A model generated the notes under the pieces. It was not told the origin of the DNA, ran no database searches, and worked only from the letters and a program-made list of their open reading frames with translations. Shown in pieces: positions 26,961 through 36,377 of a stretch of DNA of 57,062 nt; position 1 is the stretch's first letter; each line of letters opens with the position of its first letter. The stretch spans positions 1-57,062 of the forward strand of contig CAMPJI010000007.1 in assembly GCA_946886865.1 (NCBI GenBank), given 5' to 3'. The stretch is from an uncultured Lysobacterales bacterium. Its GTDB lineage: Bacteria; Pseudomonadota; Gammaproteobacteria; Xanthomonadales; Xanthomonadaceae. A program made the position numbers and the translations under genes.

Positions 26961-26984
26961 TCGCGACTCACGTCGCTCCTACAG
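26961..26984. repeat. REP-like variant unit, inverted
   Basis: Read on the minus strand it is CTGTAGGAGCGACGTGAGTC then GCGA, the same unit as at 26874 with core GACGTGAGTC. It is inverted relative to the first copy, so transcripts can form a large hairpin. The rest of the 178-base gap (26857-27034) shows no gene. Confidence 0.7.
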
Positions 26985-27034
26985 TTCCGCCTCGCACCGC
27001 TGTAGCAGGCGCGTGGTGGCCACCTGGGCGCGAC

Positions 27035-27598
27035 CTACAGCGGCTCCGCGCGCGAGCCGTCCGGGTTGTGCTCGATCATCCACAACCCGGCCCACAGCTT
27101 GAGGTCGAGCTCGAAGCCTTCGGCCTGCTTGCGCATCAGCCAGGCCGGCGCCTCGCTGCGCGGCACCTCGTGCACGGTGATGTCTTCGCTGCCGACGCCG
27201 CCACCCTCGCCGACACGGGTCAGGCCGCGGGCCCGGACGAACGCGATCCGTTCATTGCTCATGCCCGATGACGTGGGGCCGACCAGCAGCACGTCGACGT
27301 GCGCCGGGTGCCAGCCGGTTTCCTCTTCGAGTTCGCGCCGCGCCGCGTCGATCAACGTGTCGTGGGCGTGGTCATCCCCGACCAGCCCGGCGGGCATTTC
27401 GATGGTGCGTGCGCCCAGCGGTACGCGGTATTGCTCGACGAACAGCACGGTGTCGGCCGGCGTCACCGCGATGACGATCACCGCCATGCCGTTGCCGTGG
27501 GTGCGTTCGGCGTATTCCCACTGGCCCCGGCGCAGCATGCGCAGCCAGGCGCCTTCATAAAGGAGTTCGGGGGCGGTGTCGGTCGGGTCGTGGTCCAT
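27035..27598 (-). CDS. Nudix hydrolase (ADP-sugar/nucleotide type)
   Basis: A 187-residue Nudix protein resembling ADP-ribose pyrophosphatases. The box is at 74-96: G74, five residues, then Asp80 where Glu is usual, and an intact catalytic 'RRELEEETGW' (87-96). The residues before it ('EQYRVPLGARTIEMPAGLVG') fit the ADP-sugar group. The C-terminus 'HEVPRSEAPAWL' is also typical. Its TAG stop lies within a CTGTAGGTCGCG stretch related to the nearby repeats. The substrate cannot be fixed; the exonuclease gene lies 35 bases upstream. Confidence 0.85.
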   Translation of the reverse strand: MDHDPTDTAPELLYEGAWLRMLRRGQWEYAERTHGNGMAVIVIAVTPADTVLFVEQYRVPLGARTIEMPAGLVGDDHAHDTLIDAARRELEEETGWHPAHVDVLLVGPTSSGMSNERIAFVRARGLTRVGEGGGVGSEDITVHEVPRSEAPAWLMRKQAEGFELDLKLWAGLWMIEHNPDGSRAEPL

Positions 27599-27633
27599 GC
27601 GGCGATGCTAGCGGCTTGCGATGACGCGTGGGG

Positions 27634-28566
27634 TCATGCGTTGGCGCTGGCGACGCCGGGTGGCGCGAAGTCCAGGCCCGCGGCCATGTACAGGCGGCGA
27701 CGCGTCATCGGGCCGAAGCGGAGGTGGTCGCACAGGGCGCCCAGCCCGTCCGCATCGGCGTTGCCGCGCGCGAACCGCGCGTCCGCGTGCGGCAGCGGTG
27801 CATCCAGCGCGATGGTCGCCAGTTGCCGGCACAGCAGCGCCTGCTCGCGATGCAGGCGCAGGCGCTCGGCGCACGCCTTGGCCCCGCGCAGGCGCAGGTA
27901 GGGCACCTCGTCGATGCGTTCGAGCAGGGCATCCAGTGTCTGGAAATGGGCCAGCAGCGCGGCGGCGGTCTTGGCGCCGACGCCCGGCACCCCGGGAATG
28001 TTGTCGATCGCATCGCCGGTGAGGGCGAGGTAGTCGGCCATCTGGTGTGCGTGCACGCCGTGGCGCGCATGCACGCCGTCCGCGCCCCAACGCTGGTTGC
28101 GGGCGAAATCCCATTGCTCGTCGCCGTCGGCCAGCAGCTGCGAAAGGTCCTTGTCGGCCGAGACGATCACCGCGCGCATGCCGTCGCGCCGCGCGGCGTG
28201 CACCGCGGTGCCGATCAGGTCGTCGGCTTCGTACTCGGGGTGGGCCAGCACCGCCAGGCCCAGCGATCCCACCAGCGCCTTGCAGTGGGCGAACTGCCGC
28301 CTCAACGCCTCGGGCGCGGGCTCGCGGTTGGCCTTGTAGGCCGGGTACAGCGCATTGCGGAAGCACGAGTCCAGTGCTTCGTCGAACGCCACCGCGATGT
28401 GCTGCGGGCGGGCACGGTCCAGCAGCTCCATGAGGAACCGCGCGAACCCCTGCACCGCGTTGCTCGGCCAGCCATCGGCGTCGGTGAACTCGTCGGGCAT
28501 CGAGTGCCACGCGCGGAATACATAAAGGCTGGCGTCGACCAGGTAGAGCGTGGGCGCGCTGCTCAC
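27634..28566 (-). CDS. 5'-3' exonuclease, Xni/Pol I N-terminal-like
   Basis: A 310-residue nuclease of the FEN/PIN superfamily, related to ExoIX (Xni) and to the 5' nuclease domain of DNA polymerase I. Metal-binding acids are seen in 'LYLVDASLYVFRAW' (7-20), 'EADDLIGT' (about 114-121) and 'SADKDLSQL' (about 136-144), and the DNA-binding helix-hairpin-helix is 'GDAIDNIPGVPGVGAKTAA' (about 182-200). The GTG at 28566 overlaps the nitroreductase stop as GTGA and gives the usual N-terminus; an in-frame ATG at 28578 is the alternative. Probably acts in flap or primer removal. Confidence 0.87.
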   Translation of the reverse strand: MSSAPTLYLVDASLYVFRAWHSMPDEFTDADGWPSNAVQGFARFLMELLDRARPQHIAVAFDEALDSCFRNALYPAYKANREPAPEALRRQFAHCKALVGSLGLAVLAHPEYEADDLIGTAVHAARRDGMRAVIVSADKDLSQLLADGDEQWDFARNQRWGADGVHARHGVHAHQMADYLALTGDAIDNIPGVPGVGAKTAAALLAHFQTLDALLERIDEVPYLRLRGAKACAERLRLHREQALLCRQLATIALDAPLPHADARFARGNADADGLGALCDHLRFGPMTRRRLYMAAGLDFAPPGVASANA

Positions 28567-29174
28567 GCGCCGGTCCATGCCTGCAGCAGCGCCTGCGCAT
28601 CCGGCCTGTCGCGCTCGGGAGCATCCAGCTTCGGTGTCCCGATGTGGATGAAGCCGGCGACGTGCTCGTCGGCGTCCAGCCCCAGCCAGCCCAGCACCTC
28701 GCGGTCGTAGGCCGGCCACCCCGTCAGCCAGGACGCGCCGAACCCGAGTCCCTGTGCGGCCTGCAGCAGCGCGAAGCACACGCAGCCCGCCGTCAGCAGA
28801 CGCTCGGACTCGGGAATCTTCTCGTCCGGGCCGAGCCGTGCGACCACCACCACCACCAGCGGGGCGTGGGCGAAACGGTGCCGGTCCTTGTCGATCGCCG
28901 ACCCTGCACCAGGATCGCGCAACCGGGTCAGCGCCGCGAGGCGCTCGCCCAGCACGTGCCGGGCATCGCCCTGGATGGACAGGAACCGGAACGGCACGCG
29001 CTTGCCGTGGTCGGGTACGCGCACCGCGGACCGGAGCATCCGCAGCAGGGTGTCGGGGTCGGGACCGGGCTCGGAGAGCTGCTTGGCGGGCACCGACCGG
29101 CGGGCATCCAGGGACTGGAGCAGGCCGGCATCGGAGCGGTCAGGGAGAGGGGCGTCGTGGAGTTTTGGCGACAT
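28563..29174 (-). CDS. Nitroreductase family protein, YdjA-like
   Basis: A 203-residue FMN-dependent nitroreductase-like protein. 'LDARRSVPAKQLSEPGPD' (23-40) is the FMN-binding start of the family, 'RVPDHGKRVPFRFL' (52-65) follows, and 'LQAAQGLGFGASWLTGWPAYD' (about 136-156) is the dimer/active-site region typical of YdjA. Physiological substrate unknown. It shares a divergent 121-base region with the DUF1631 gene and is translationally coupled to the exonuclease. Confidence 0.87.
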   Translation of the reverse strand: MSPKLHDAPLPDRSDAGLLQSLDARRSVPAKQLSEPGPDPDTLLRMLRSAVRVPDHGKRVPFRFLSIQGDARHVLGERLAALTRLRDPGAGSAIDKDRHRFAHAPLVVVVVARLGPDEKIPESERLLTAGCVCFALLQAAQGLGFGASWLTGWPAYDREVLGWLGLDADEHVAGFIHIGTPKLDAPERDRPDAQALLQAWTGA

Positions 29175-29295
29175 CAGTCACATAATCGAAAACTTGCCTG
29201 CTGGCTGACCTATCTTGCCACTATGCTCCCGCGTGTGTCGTAGGCGACGCCTAGCGTCACCTGCCCGCGTCACCAGTCCCCGGGGGGATCCACCC

Positions 29296-31608
29296 GTGTC
29301 CAACAGCCCGCTTGGCGTGGTCAACGCAACTCCGATGGAGCCGTTGCGCGTCCTGGAGGAAATCAAGCGCCTCGCGGTCGAGCAGCTCGGCAACCTGCCG
29401 GGCATGCTGTTCCGTGGTGTGGAGCAGACGCTCAACAATGCCGTCGCCAACGGCATGGCCGGGCCGGGGCACTTCGAGGACCTGGGATCGCTGCGGATGC
29501 TGCGCCAGCAGAATGCAACGCTGGCGATGCGCTTCCGGCAGCAACTGGCGCAGGGGTTCGATGACTTCCGTGGCCTGCGCGTGCGCCATCGCGGCGACCT
29601 TCCGCTGGGCCTGATCGAAGACGACCAGCTTGAATTCCAGTTGCAGGGCCAGCGCCTGGCCGAAGCCGTGCAGGGCCGTTACCAGCGGCCGCTCGAAATG
29701 CTGCGCGGCCGGCTGGCCACGTTGAGCGCCGCACTGGGCACGGCCGGCGAAGTGAATCCGGTGGGCCCGGAGCGGCTGGCCAACGCCTTTGTCGAGACCT
29801 TCCGCGAAACCGAGCCCACCGAGTCGGTCCGCGCGCTCATGTTCCGCCAGTACGAGCAGGACCTGGCGATGCTGCTGGGCGACTTCTACGGTCGCGTCAA
29901 CACGCTGCTCGCATCGGCCGGCTATGGCGTTGCCAGCCCGCCTGCCCAGTCGCGCCCCGCGGCTGGGCCGGCGCAGGCGTTCGTGCACGACACCGTTGAA
30001 CCGCGTGAGCGCCCGGTACCGACCGGTGCGCCAGGCGAGAACACATCTGCGTTCGGCCACGGTGCCTCGGGCTTCGACCCGTCCCCGGGGGCGCCCCCGT
30101 CGACGGCACCCGGTCCAGCACGCCAGGCCGGCCAGGCCACCGAGCTGCGCGAGCACGTGGCGCAGGAGCTCGCCGACTTGCGCACCCTGCTGCAGACGTG
30201 GCGCGAGGGCCTCCAGCAGCAGGGCATCGGGCCCGCTCGTCCGGCCGCCAAGGCATCGTCGCCGTCCCCGGGCGCCGCCATGCGGGAGATGCGCATCGAC
30301 GAGATGCTGAGCGTGGCCTCGATGATGCAGCACGAGCCACCCGACGCCTTTGCCCGCGCACTGGCGGGCTCCGGCCGACTGGCCGACACCATTCGCGACC
30401 ACCTCACCGACGGCGCGCGCCGGATCGGGCTCAACCCCGACCAGACCCGTTTCAGTGCGCAGGAAGAAGACGCCATCGACCTGGTGGCGCTGCTGTTCGA
30501 TTCCCTGTTCCGCAGCCACTCGCTGCAGGACCGCGCCCGTCGCCTCTATGCGCGTCTCGTGCTGCCGTACGTCAAGGTGGCGTTGAGCGACGAGAGCGTG
30601 TTCGTCGCGCAGGATCATCCCGCGCGCAAGCTGCTGGATGCCATCACCGAAGCCTGCGAAGGCAACCAGGCAACGACGCCCCAGGACCGCGAACTGCTGG
30701 ACCGCGCCGCCGCCGCGTCGCAGCGCATCGTGGCCGAGTACAACGAGGACATGGCGGTGTTCGAGCTGGCGCACGCCGAGCTCGACGCATTGCTGAGCCA
30801 GCAGCGTCGCCGGGTCGACCTGCAGGAGCAACGGGCGGTCAAGGCCACGATGGGCCGCGAGCGCCTGGGCTCGGCGCGCGCTGCTGCCGACAGTGCCGTG
30901 ATCGACCGCCTGAAGGGCCAGCGGATGACCCGCGCGGTCGCCGACTTCCTGGCTGAGCCCTGGCGGCACCACGTCGTGCAGACCGTGCTGCGCGACGGCG
31001 ACGAAGCCTCGCGGCAGGCCGAGGCATTCAACCTCGGTGATGCGCTGCTGGAAGCCGACCGGTTGGCGGCCGAACACCGCGGCAAGGAACTGGCTGACCA
31101 CCTGTTGGCGCTGGAGCCCTCGATCGTGCAATGCCTGGCGAGCTCCGGTCTGGACGACAGCGCGGCCCGGCATGCACTGGCCGGCCTTGTGCATGCGCTG
31201 GCGACCCCCGACCGACCGCGCAACGTGCAGGCGCCTCCGCCGCGCACCGGGGAGGCCGAGGACGAAGGCGCCGAGGAACGTCGCGTGTGGCTGTCCGGCA
31301 CGGTCGGGGCTGCCGAGCCCGATGCGGGCGTCATGGAGGCGCTGCGAGCACTGGAGACCGGCGACTGGGTGAGGCTCACCGACACGCAGGGTGAAGTCGT
31401 GCCGGCGAAGATCGCCTGGGTCAGCCCGCTCACCTCACGCATGCTGCTGGTGAACAGGCGTGGCATGCGCGTGCTGGCGGCGTCGGTCGAGGACCTGGCG
31501 GTGCTGGCCACCGCCGGTCGGCTGGTGCTGGGCACCGAGAGCACCGCCTTCGACGAAGCGATGCGACAGGTGCGCCAGCGCCTGGACAAGGCGGCCGGCC
31601 CCCGCTGA
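29296..31608 (+). CDS. DUF1631 family protein
   Basis: A 770-residue cytoplasmic protein of the DUF1631 family, which is found in Pseudomonas and Xanthomonas and is sometimes mislabelled thymidine phosphorylase. The helical N-terminal part (1-200, 'PLRVLEEIKRLAVEQLGNLPGMLF') and the middle part (about 320-640) are separated by a low-complexity Pro/Ala/Gly linker (about 215-290). The last 100 residues ('LETGDWVRLTDTQGEVVPAKIAWVSP') look like a PilZ-type beta-barrel. The GTG at 29296 has a GGGGGG run upstream and gives a reasonable N-terminus. No function is established. Confidence 0.85.
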   Translation: MSNSPLGVVNATPMEPLRVLEEIKRLAVEQLGNLPGMLFRGVEQTLNNAVANGMAGPGHFEDLGSLRMLRQQNATLAMRFRQQLAQGFDDFRGLRVRHRGDLPLGLIEDDQLEFQLQGQRLAEAVQGRYQRPLEMLRGRLATLSAALGTAGEVNPVGPERLANAFVETFRETEPTESVRALMFRQYEQDLAMLLGDFYGRVNTLLASAGYGVASPPAQSRPAAGPAQAFVHDTVEPRERPVPTGAPGENTSAFGHGASGFDPSPGAPPSTAPGPARQAGQATELREHVAQELADLRTLLQTWREGLQQQGIGPARPAAKASSPSPGAAMREMRIDEMLSVASMMQHEPPDAFARALAGSGRLADTIRDHLTDGARRIGLNPDQTRFSAQEEDAIDLVALLFDSLFRSHSLQDRARRLYARLVLPYVKVALSDESVFVAQDHPARKLLDAITEACEGNQATTPQDRELLDRAAAASQRIVAEYNEDMAVFELAHAELDALLSQQRRRVDLQEQRAVKATMGRERLGSARAAADSAVIDRLKGQRMTRAVADFLAEPWRHHVVQTVLRDGDEASRQAEAFNLGDALLEADRLAAEHRGKELADHLLALEPSIVQCLASSGLDDSAARHALAGLVHALATPDRPRNVQAPPPRTGEAEDEGAEERRVWLSGTVGAAEPDAGVMEALRALETGDWVRLTDTQGEVVPAKIAWVSPLTSRMLLVNRRGMRVLAASVEDLAVLATAGRLVLGTESTAFDEAMRQVRQRLDKAAGPR

Positions 31609-31759
31609 GGCGTGCCCCCGGGCGGTCGCGCCTGGGCGGTTCCGTGGGCCAGCTGCCGGCGATCCCGCAGGGCTCTGGCGTCCGACCAGCGCACGTCGAG
31701 CGCCCATTCGCTAGGATTCGACGGGTCGCCAGTCCGGCGTCGGCGCACAAGGACCTTGC

Positions 31760-32875
31760 ATGACCGAGGCATCTCCCGCCCTGACCGTCGGCGTGGCCGC
31801 CGAGACCGCGCCGGGCGAGCGCCGCGTGGCGGTCACCCCCGAAACCTGCCGCAAGCTCTCCGCCGCCGGCGCGCGGGTGAGGATCGAGCGCGGGGCGGGC
31901 CTGCGGGCCGGGTTCACCGACGAGGCGTATGTCGAGGCCGGCGCCGCGTTGGACGACACCGCCGAGGCGGTGCTGGACGCGGCCGACGTGGTGCTTTGTG
32001 TGCGCCCGCCATCGCCCGGGCAGCTGATGCGGCTGCATGAGGGGGCCGCGCTCGTCGGGTTGTTGTCGCCGGACGCCGATGCTGCCCGCGCCGAGGCGAT
32101 CCGTGCGCGGGCACTGCACGCGTTTCCACTTGAGCGCCTGCCGCGCACCACCCGTGCACAGGCCATGGACGTGCTCAGTTCCCAGGCGGGCATGGCCGGG
32201 TACAAGGCCACCCTGCTGGCGGCCCAGCTGGCCCCGCGCTTTTTCCCGATGCTGACGACCGCGGCGGGCACGATCCGCCCGTCACGGGTGCTGGTCATCG
32301 GCGCCGGTGTGGCCGGCCTGCAGGCCATCGCCACCGCGCGCCGGCTGGGCGCGCAGGTGGAGGGCTTCGACGTGCGCCCGGAAACGCGCGAGCAGATCGA
32401 ATCCCTGGGTGCGCGCTTTCTGGACCTGGGCGTATCGGCCGCCGGCGAGGGCGGCTACGCACGCGCGCTGACGGACGAAGAGCGTGCCGAGCAGCAGCGC
32501 CGGCTCGCCGCGCACCTGCGGCAGGTGGACGTGGTGATCTCGACCGCCGCGGTGCCGGGCCGCCCCGCGCCGCGGATCCTCGGTGCGGACATGGTGGCCG
32601 GCATGAAGCCCGGCAGCGTCATTGTCGACCTCGCCGCGGAGAGCGGCGGCAATTGCGAGTTGACGTGCCCCGGGGAGACGGTCGAGCACGGCGGCGTGAC
32701 CATCGCCGGTCCCGTCGATCTCGCCAGCCGCGGCGCACTCCATGCCAGCGAGATGTACGCGCGCAACCTGCTGAACTTCGTCTCGCTGTTCATCCGCGAG
32801 GGACGCCTGGCCTACGACTGGGACGACGAGTTGCTCGCCCGCACCCTCTGGCCGGAGCGCCCTGCGGAGACCTGA
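31760..32875 (+). CDS. pntAA: NAD(P) transhydrogenase alpha subunit, NAD-binding part
   Basis: Soluble domain I of the proton-translocating transhydrogenase, which makes NADPH from NADH using the proton gradient. The 371-residue protein aligns with the alanine dehydrogenase/PntA N-terminal domain: 'ERRVAVTPETCRKL' (20-33), the Rossmann motif 'VLVIGAGVAGLQAIATARRLGA' split at 176-197, 'GFDVRPETREQ' and 'GSVIVDLAAESGGNCELT'. It lacks the membrane part, which is encoded by pntAB at 34605. A minus-strand block separates the two, so the subunits are in distinct transcription units. Confidence 0.95.
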   Translation: MTEASPALTVGVAAETAPGERRVAVTPETCRKLSAAGARVRIERGAGLRAGFTDEAYVEAGAALDDTAEAVLDAADVVLCVRPPSPGQLMRLHEGAALVGLLSPDADAARAEAIRARALHAFPLERLPRTTRAQAMDVLSSQAGMAGYKATLLAAQLAPRFFPMLTTAAGTIRPSRVLVIGAGVAGLQAIATARRLGAQVEGFDVRPETREQIESLGARFLDLGVSAAGEGGYARALTDEERAEQQRRLAAHLRQVDVVISTAAVPGRPAPRILGADMVAGMKPGSVIVDLAAESGGNCELTCPGETVEHGGVTIAGPVDLASRGALHASEMYARNLLNFVSLFIREGRLAYDWDDELLARTLWPERPAET

Positions 32876-32881
32876 CCGCGG

Positions 32882-33355
32882 TCAACGCGTCTTCGGGCGT
32901 TCTGCGGGCGGCGGATTGGCATCGACCCAGTCGCGCCGCTGCTCGGGTGTCATGCCGCGCCACTGTGCCTTCAACGCCGCGCGCTGCTCCGGCGGCAGCG
33001 CGCGCATGCGCGCAAACAGCGCCCGCATCTGCTCGCGCTGCTCGGGGTTCATGTGGCGCCAGCGCTTCATCCCGGACCGCGCCCTGCTGCGCTCCTCGGG
33101 CGTCATGTCCTGCCAGCGTTGCGCATGCGCCAGCATCCGCGCGCGGGCGGCGGGTTCGTTGTTCCATCGATCACGCAGGGGCGTGATGAGGCGCTCCCGC
33201 TGCGCAGGCGTCAGGCGGTCCCAGGCAGGCAGCGCCGATGTTTCCGCTGGGGTCGCCGGTGCCTGGGACTGCGCACCCGCCGGCCCGGCCAGTGCAGCAA
33301 GGCCGATCAGAAGCGGCACCAGGTGCGTTCGTGTCCTGAAGGTCGGGAAGGGCAT
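32882..33355 (-). CDS. DUF3106 secreted protein with P-E-Q-R repeats
   Basis: A 157-residue protein with a signal peptide (1-29, ending AGAQ-S). The rest is helical and carries five copies of a motif (L/M)-x-P-x-(Q/E)-R: LTPAQRERL (48-56), MTPEERSRA (84-92), MNPEQREQM (102-110), LPPEQRAAL (120-128) and MTPEQRRDW (135-143). This resembles the LTxxQ motifs of the CpxP/Spy/CnrX periplasmic sensors and chaperones, and the family is DUF3106. Coupled to the membrane protein upstream (one base between them). It ends six bases from the convergent pntAA stop. Confidence 0.8.
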   Translation of the reverse strand: MPFPTFRTRTHLVPLLIGLAALAGPAGAQSQAPATPAETSALPAWDRLTPAQRERLITPLRDRWNNEPAARARMLAHAQRWQDMTPEERSRARSGMKRWRHMNPEQREQMRALFARMRALPPEQRAALKAQWRGMTPEQRRDWVDANPPPAERPKTR

Positions 33356-33356
33356 G

Positions 33357-33740
33357 TCACGGCTCCGGAGTCGGGGGCAGGTCGTCGTTCGCGGCCAGCC
33401 ACAGGTACAGGTCGGGGTTTTCGTCCAGCGCGCCGATGGCCGCCTCCAGCTCCATCTCCGCGTCCACGGCGGCCACCTGCGGTGCCGGTCCGGGCGCCGG
33501 TGTTGATTCGAAGAATCGCAACCCCAGCGCGAGGGCCGCTACCGTCGCGAACGCGCCCGCCCAGCCCCAGGCCGGCCCCGCGCGGCGCCTGTGCGACGCC
33601 GGATCCAGCGCCGACCGCCGAGCGGCCCGCAGTGCGCCCGCTGTCGAAGGTGGAAGCGCGTTCAAGGCATGCGCGTACCGCTGCCGCATCGCCTGATCGA
33701 AGGCGTCGGCATCGGTCGGGGTCGGGGGTCGTATGTTCAT
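33357..33740 (-). CDS. One-helix membrane protein, probable anti-sigma factor
   Basis: A 127-residue protein with a charged N-terminal cytoplasmic part (1-56), a single transmembrane helix (about 57-77, 'WGWAGAFATVAALALGLRFF') and a periplasmic tail of 50 residues ending in an acidic 'DENPDLYLWLA' region. Its ATG overlaps the sigma factor stop by four bases. Gene order sigma factor, small membrane protein, periplasmic helical protein suggests an anti-sigma factor, but there is no recognisable RseA or zinc-binding ZAS domain, so this is inference from context. Confidence 0.6.
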   Translation of the reverse strand: MNIRPPTPTDADAFDQAMRQRYAHALNALPPSTAGALRAARRSALDPASHRRRAGPAWGWAGAFATVAALALGLRFFESTPAPGPAPQVAAVDAEMELEAAIGALDENPDLYLWLAANDDLPPTPEP

Positions 33741-34342
33741 CGCCAGGGTTCCAGTTGCCGTTGCAGCGCATCGCGCGCCCGAGACAGGTGGGTCTTGACT
33801 GCGCCTTCGCTGCAGCCCATGACGCGTGCGGTGGTCGCCACGTCGAGTTCCTCCAGTACGCGCAGGCTGAAGGCCTCGCGCTGTCGCCGCGGAAGCGTGT
33901 CCAGGGCGTCTGCCAGTTGCCGATAGGCCTCCTTGCCCTCGTGGGTGCGGCCCGGCCCCGGTGCCGGGTCGTCGGCCCAGTCCATCGGGCCGACGCGCGT
34001 ATCCTCCGGCGGGGGGGCGAACCACCTCAGCCGCATCGAACGCCGGCGCTGGATGTCGACGATGCGGCTGCGCAGGATGCTCCAGAACAGCGGCGTCCAC
34101 TCCGCAGCGGGACGGTCGACGTAGGCCAGCATCTTCATCATCGCGTCCTGCACCGCGTCCAGCGCATCCTCGCGCTGCCGCAGGCCGATCTCGGCGAAGC
34201 GGAAGGCACGGGTCTGGATGCCGGACAGGAACATCTCCATCGACACGCCGGCCGGGGCGGCATCGGCCCGTGCGGTCTCCACGGCCGCGGCGGCGGCGGG
34301 CGGGGTGTGGGGTGGGTCATCAGCGGACACGCGTTGCAGCAT
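33737..34342 (-). CDS. ECF-family RNA polymerase sigma factor
   Basis: A 201-residue sigma-70 family protein of ECF type. Region 2 spans about 40-105 ('ALDAVQDAMMKMLAYVDRP' and 'LFWSILRSRIVDIQRRR', the -10 recognition helix), and region 4 about 145-200 with 'LPRRQREAFSLRVLEELDVATTARVMGCSEGAVKTHLSRARDAL' containing the -35 recognition helix (seen around 170-190). An acidic/Pro linker of 40 residues joins them; the first 33 residues are Ala/Pro-rich and the true start may be the ATG at about residue 35 ('MEMFLSG'). It heads the three-gene module. Confidence 0.88.
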   Translation of the reverse strand: MLQRVSADDPPHTPPAAAAAVETARADAAPAGVSMEMFLSGIQTRAFRFAEIGLRQREDALDAVQDAMMKMLAYVDRPAAEWTPLFWSILRSRIVDIQRRRSMRLRWFAPPPEDTRVGPMDWADDPAPGPGRTHEGKEAYRQLADALDTLPRRQREAFSLRVLEELDVATTARVMGCSEGAVKTHLSRARDALQRQLEPWR

Positions 34343-34523
34343 ACCGGCGCCCGTCAGCCCAGGTCAGCCCGGGGGGCGGGGCCTCGCACTGCCCCGCCAC
34401 GGGCGAGGGCAGCGCCGTGCGTGATCCAGCGGGTGCTGCTCATGCCGGCCTCCGCCGCTGCGCAGCCACACACGGCTGCAAGGTGGAGGAAAACGCGCGG
34501 AGCGGGCGCCGGTTGACACCCCC

Positions 34524-34551
34524 TTGGCGGCATTCAGACGCCGGTTATGAT
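34524..34551 (+). promoter_or_regulatory. Probable promoter of pntAB-pntB
   Basis: TTGGCG (34524-34529), 16 bases, TATGAT (34546-34551; five of six matches). Transcription would start near 34558, 47 bases before the pntAB ATG. It supports separate expression of the membrane subunits from pntAA, which lies beyond the minus-strand block. A TTGACA at 34513 is too far (27 bases) from this -10. Confidence 0.55.
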
Positions 34552-34604
34552 GCCGGCGTGCGTGAAGCACCCTGCGCATGCCCGTGGTCTGCACCGGAGG
34601 CGAG

Positions 34605-34912
34605 ATGATCGAAGGCCTGGATGCGCTGTACATCTTCATGCTGGCCGCGGTCGCCGGCCACGTGATCATCTCGAGGGTGCCGGTGATCCTGCACACGCCC
34701 CTGATGTCCGGGTCCAACTTCATCCACGGCATCGTCCTGGTTGGCGCGATGGTGGTGCTGGGGCATGCCGACACGACGGCCGAGAAGGTCGTCGGCTTCA
34801 TCGCCGTGCTGCTGGGTGCGGGCAACGCCGCCGGCGGCTACGTGGTGACGGAGCGGATGCTGGAGATGTTCAAGTCCAGCCGCAAACCCGTCGGCAAGCC
34901 CGGAGATCCCGC

Positions 34913-34916
<4 letters not shown>
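34605..34916 (+). CDS. pntAB: NAD(P) transhydrogenase alpha subunit, membrane part
   Basis: A 103-residue protein equal to the C-terminal membrane segment of E. coli PntA, made here as a separate subunit. Three hydrophobic helices are seen, with 'VIISRVPVILHTPLMSGSNFIHGIV' (split, about 21-45) and 'GAGNAAGGYVVTERMLEMF' (about 70-88), the latter typical of the family. The start is the ATG at 34605, which has a GGAGG ribosome binding site; an upstream ATG would add nine residues. The stop overlaps the pntB GTG start. Confidence 0.95.
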
Positions 34917-36346
<1,430 letters not shown>

Positions 36347-36347
36347 A

Positions 36348-36364
36348 CCGCCCACAGCGGGCGG
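36348..36364. terminator. Stem-loop after pntB
   Basis: CCGCCC, a 5-base loop and GGGCGG directly after the pntB stop, in the 31-base gap to the convergent membrane-protein gene. No T-run. Could serve both genes; weak. Confidence 0.3.
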
Positions 36365-36377
36365 CCTCGGCGGCCGC

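Noticed and set aside
29257..31194. Long open frame on the minus strand opposite the DUF1631 gene
   Set aside because: Same reason: an antisense shadow in GC-rich DNA, without motifs; the plus-strand protein has coherent conserved regions.
34513..34518. TTGACA as the -35 of pntAB
   Set aside because: It is a perfect hexamer, but it lies 27 bases from the TATGAT -10, too far; TTGGCG at 34524 with 16-base spacing is more likely.
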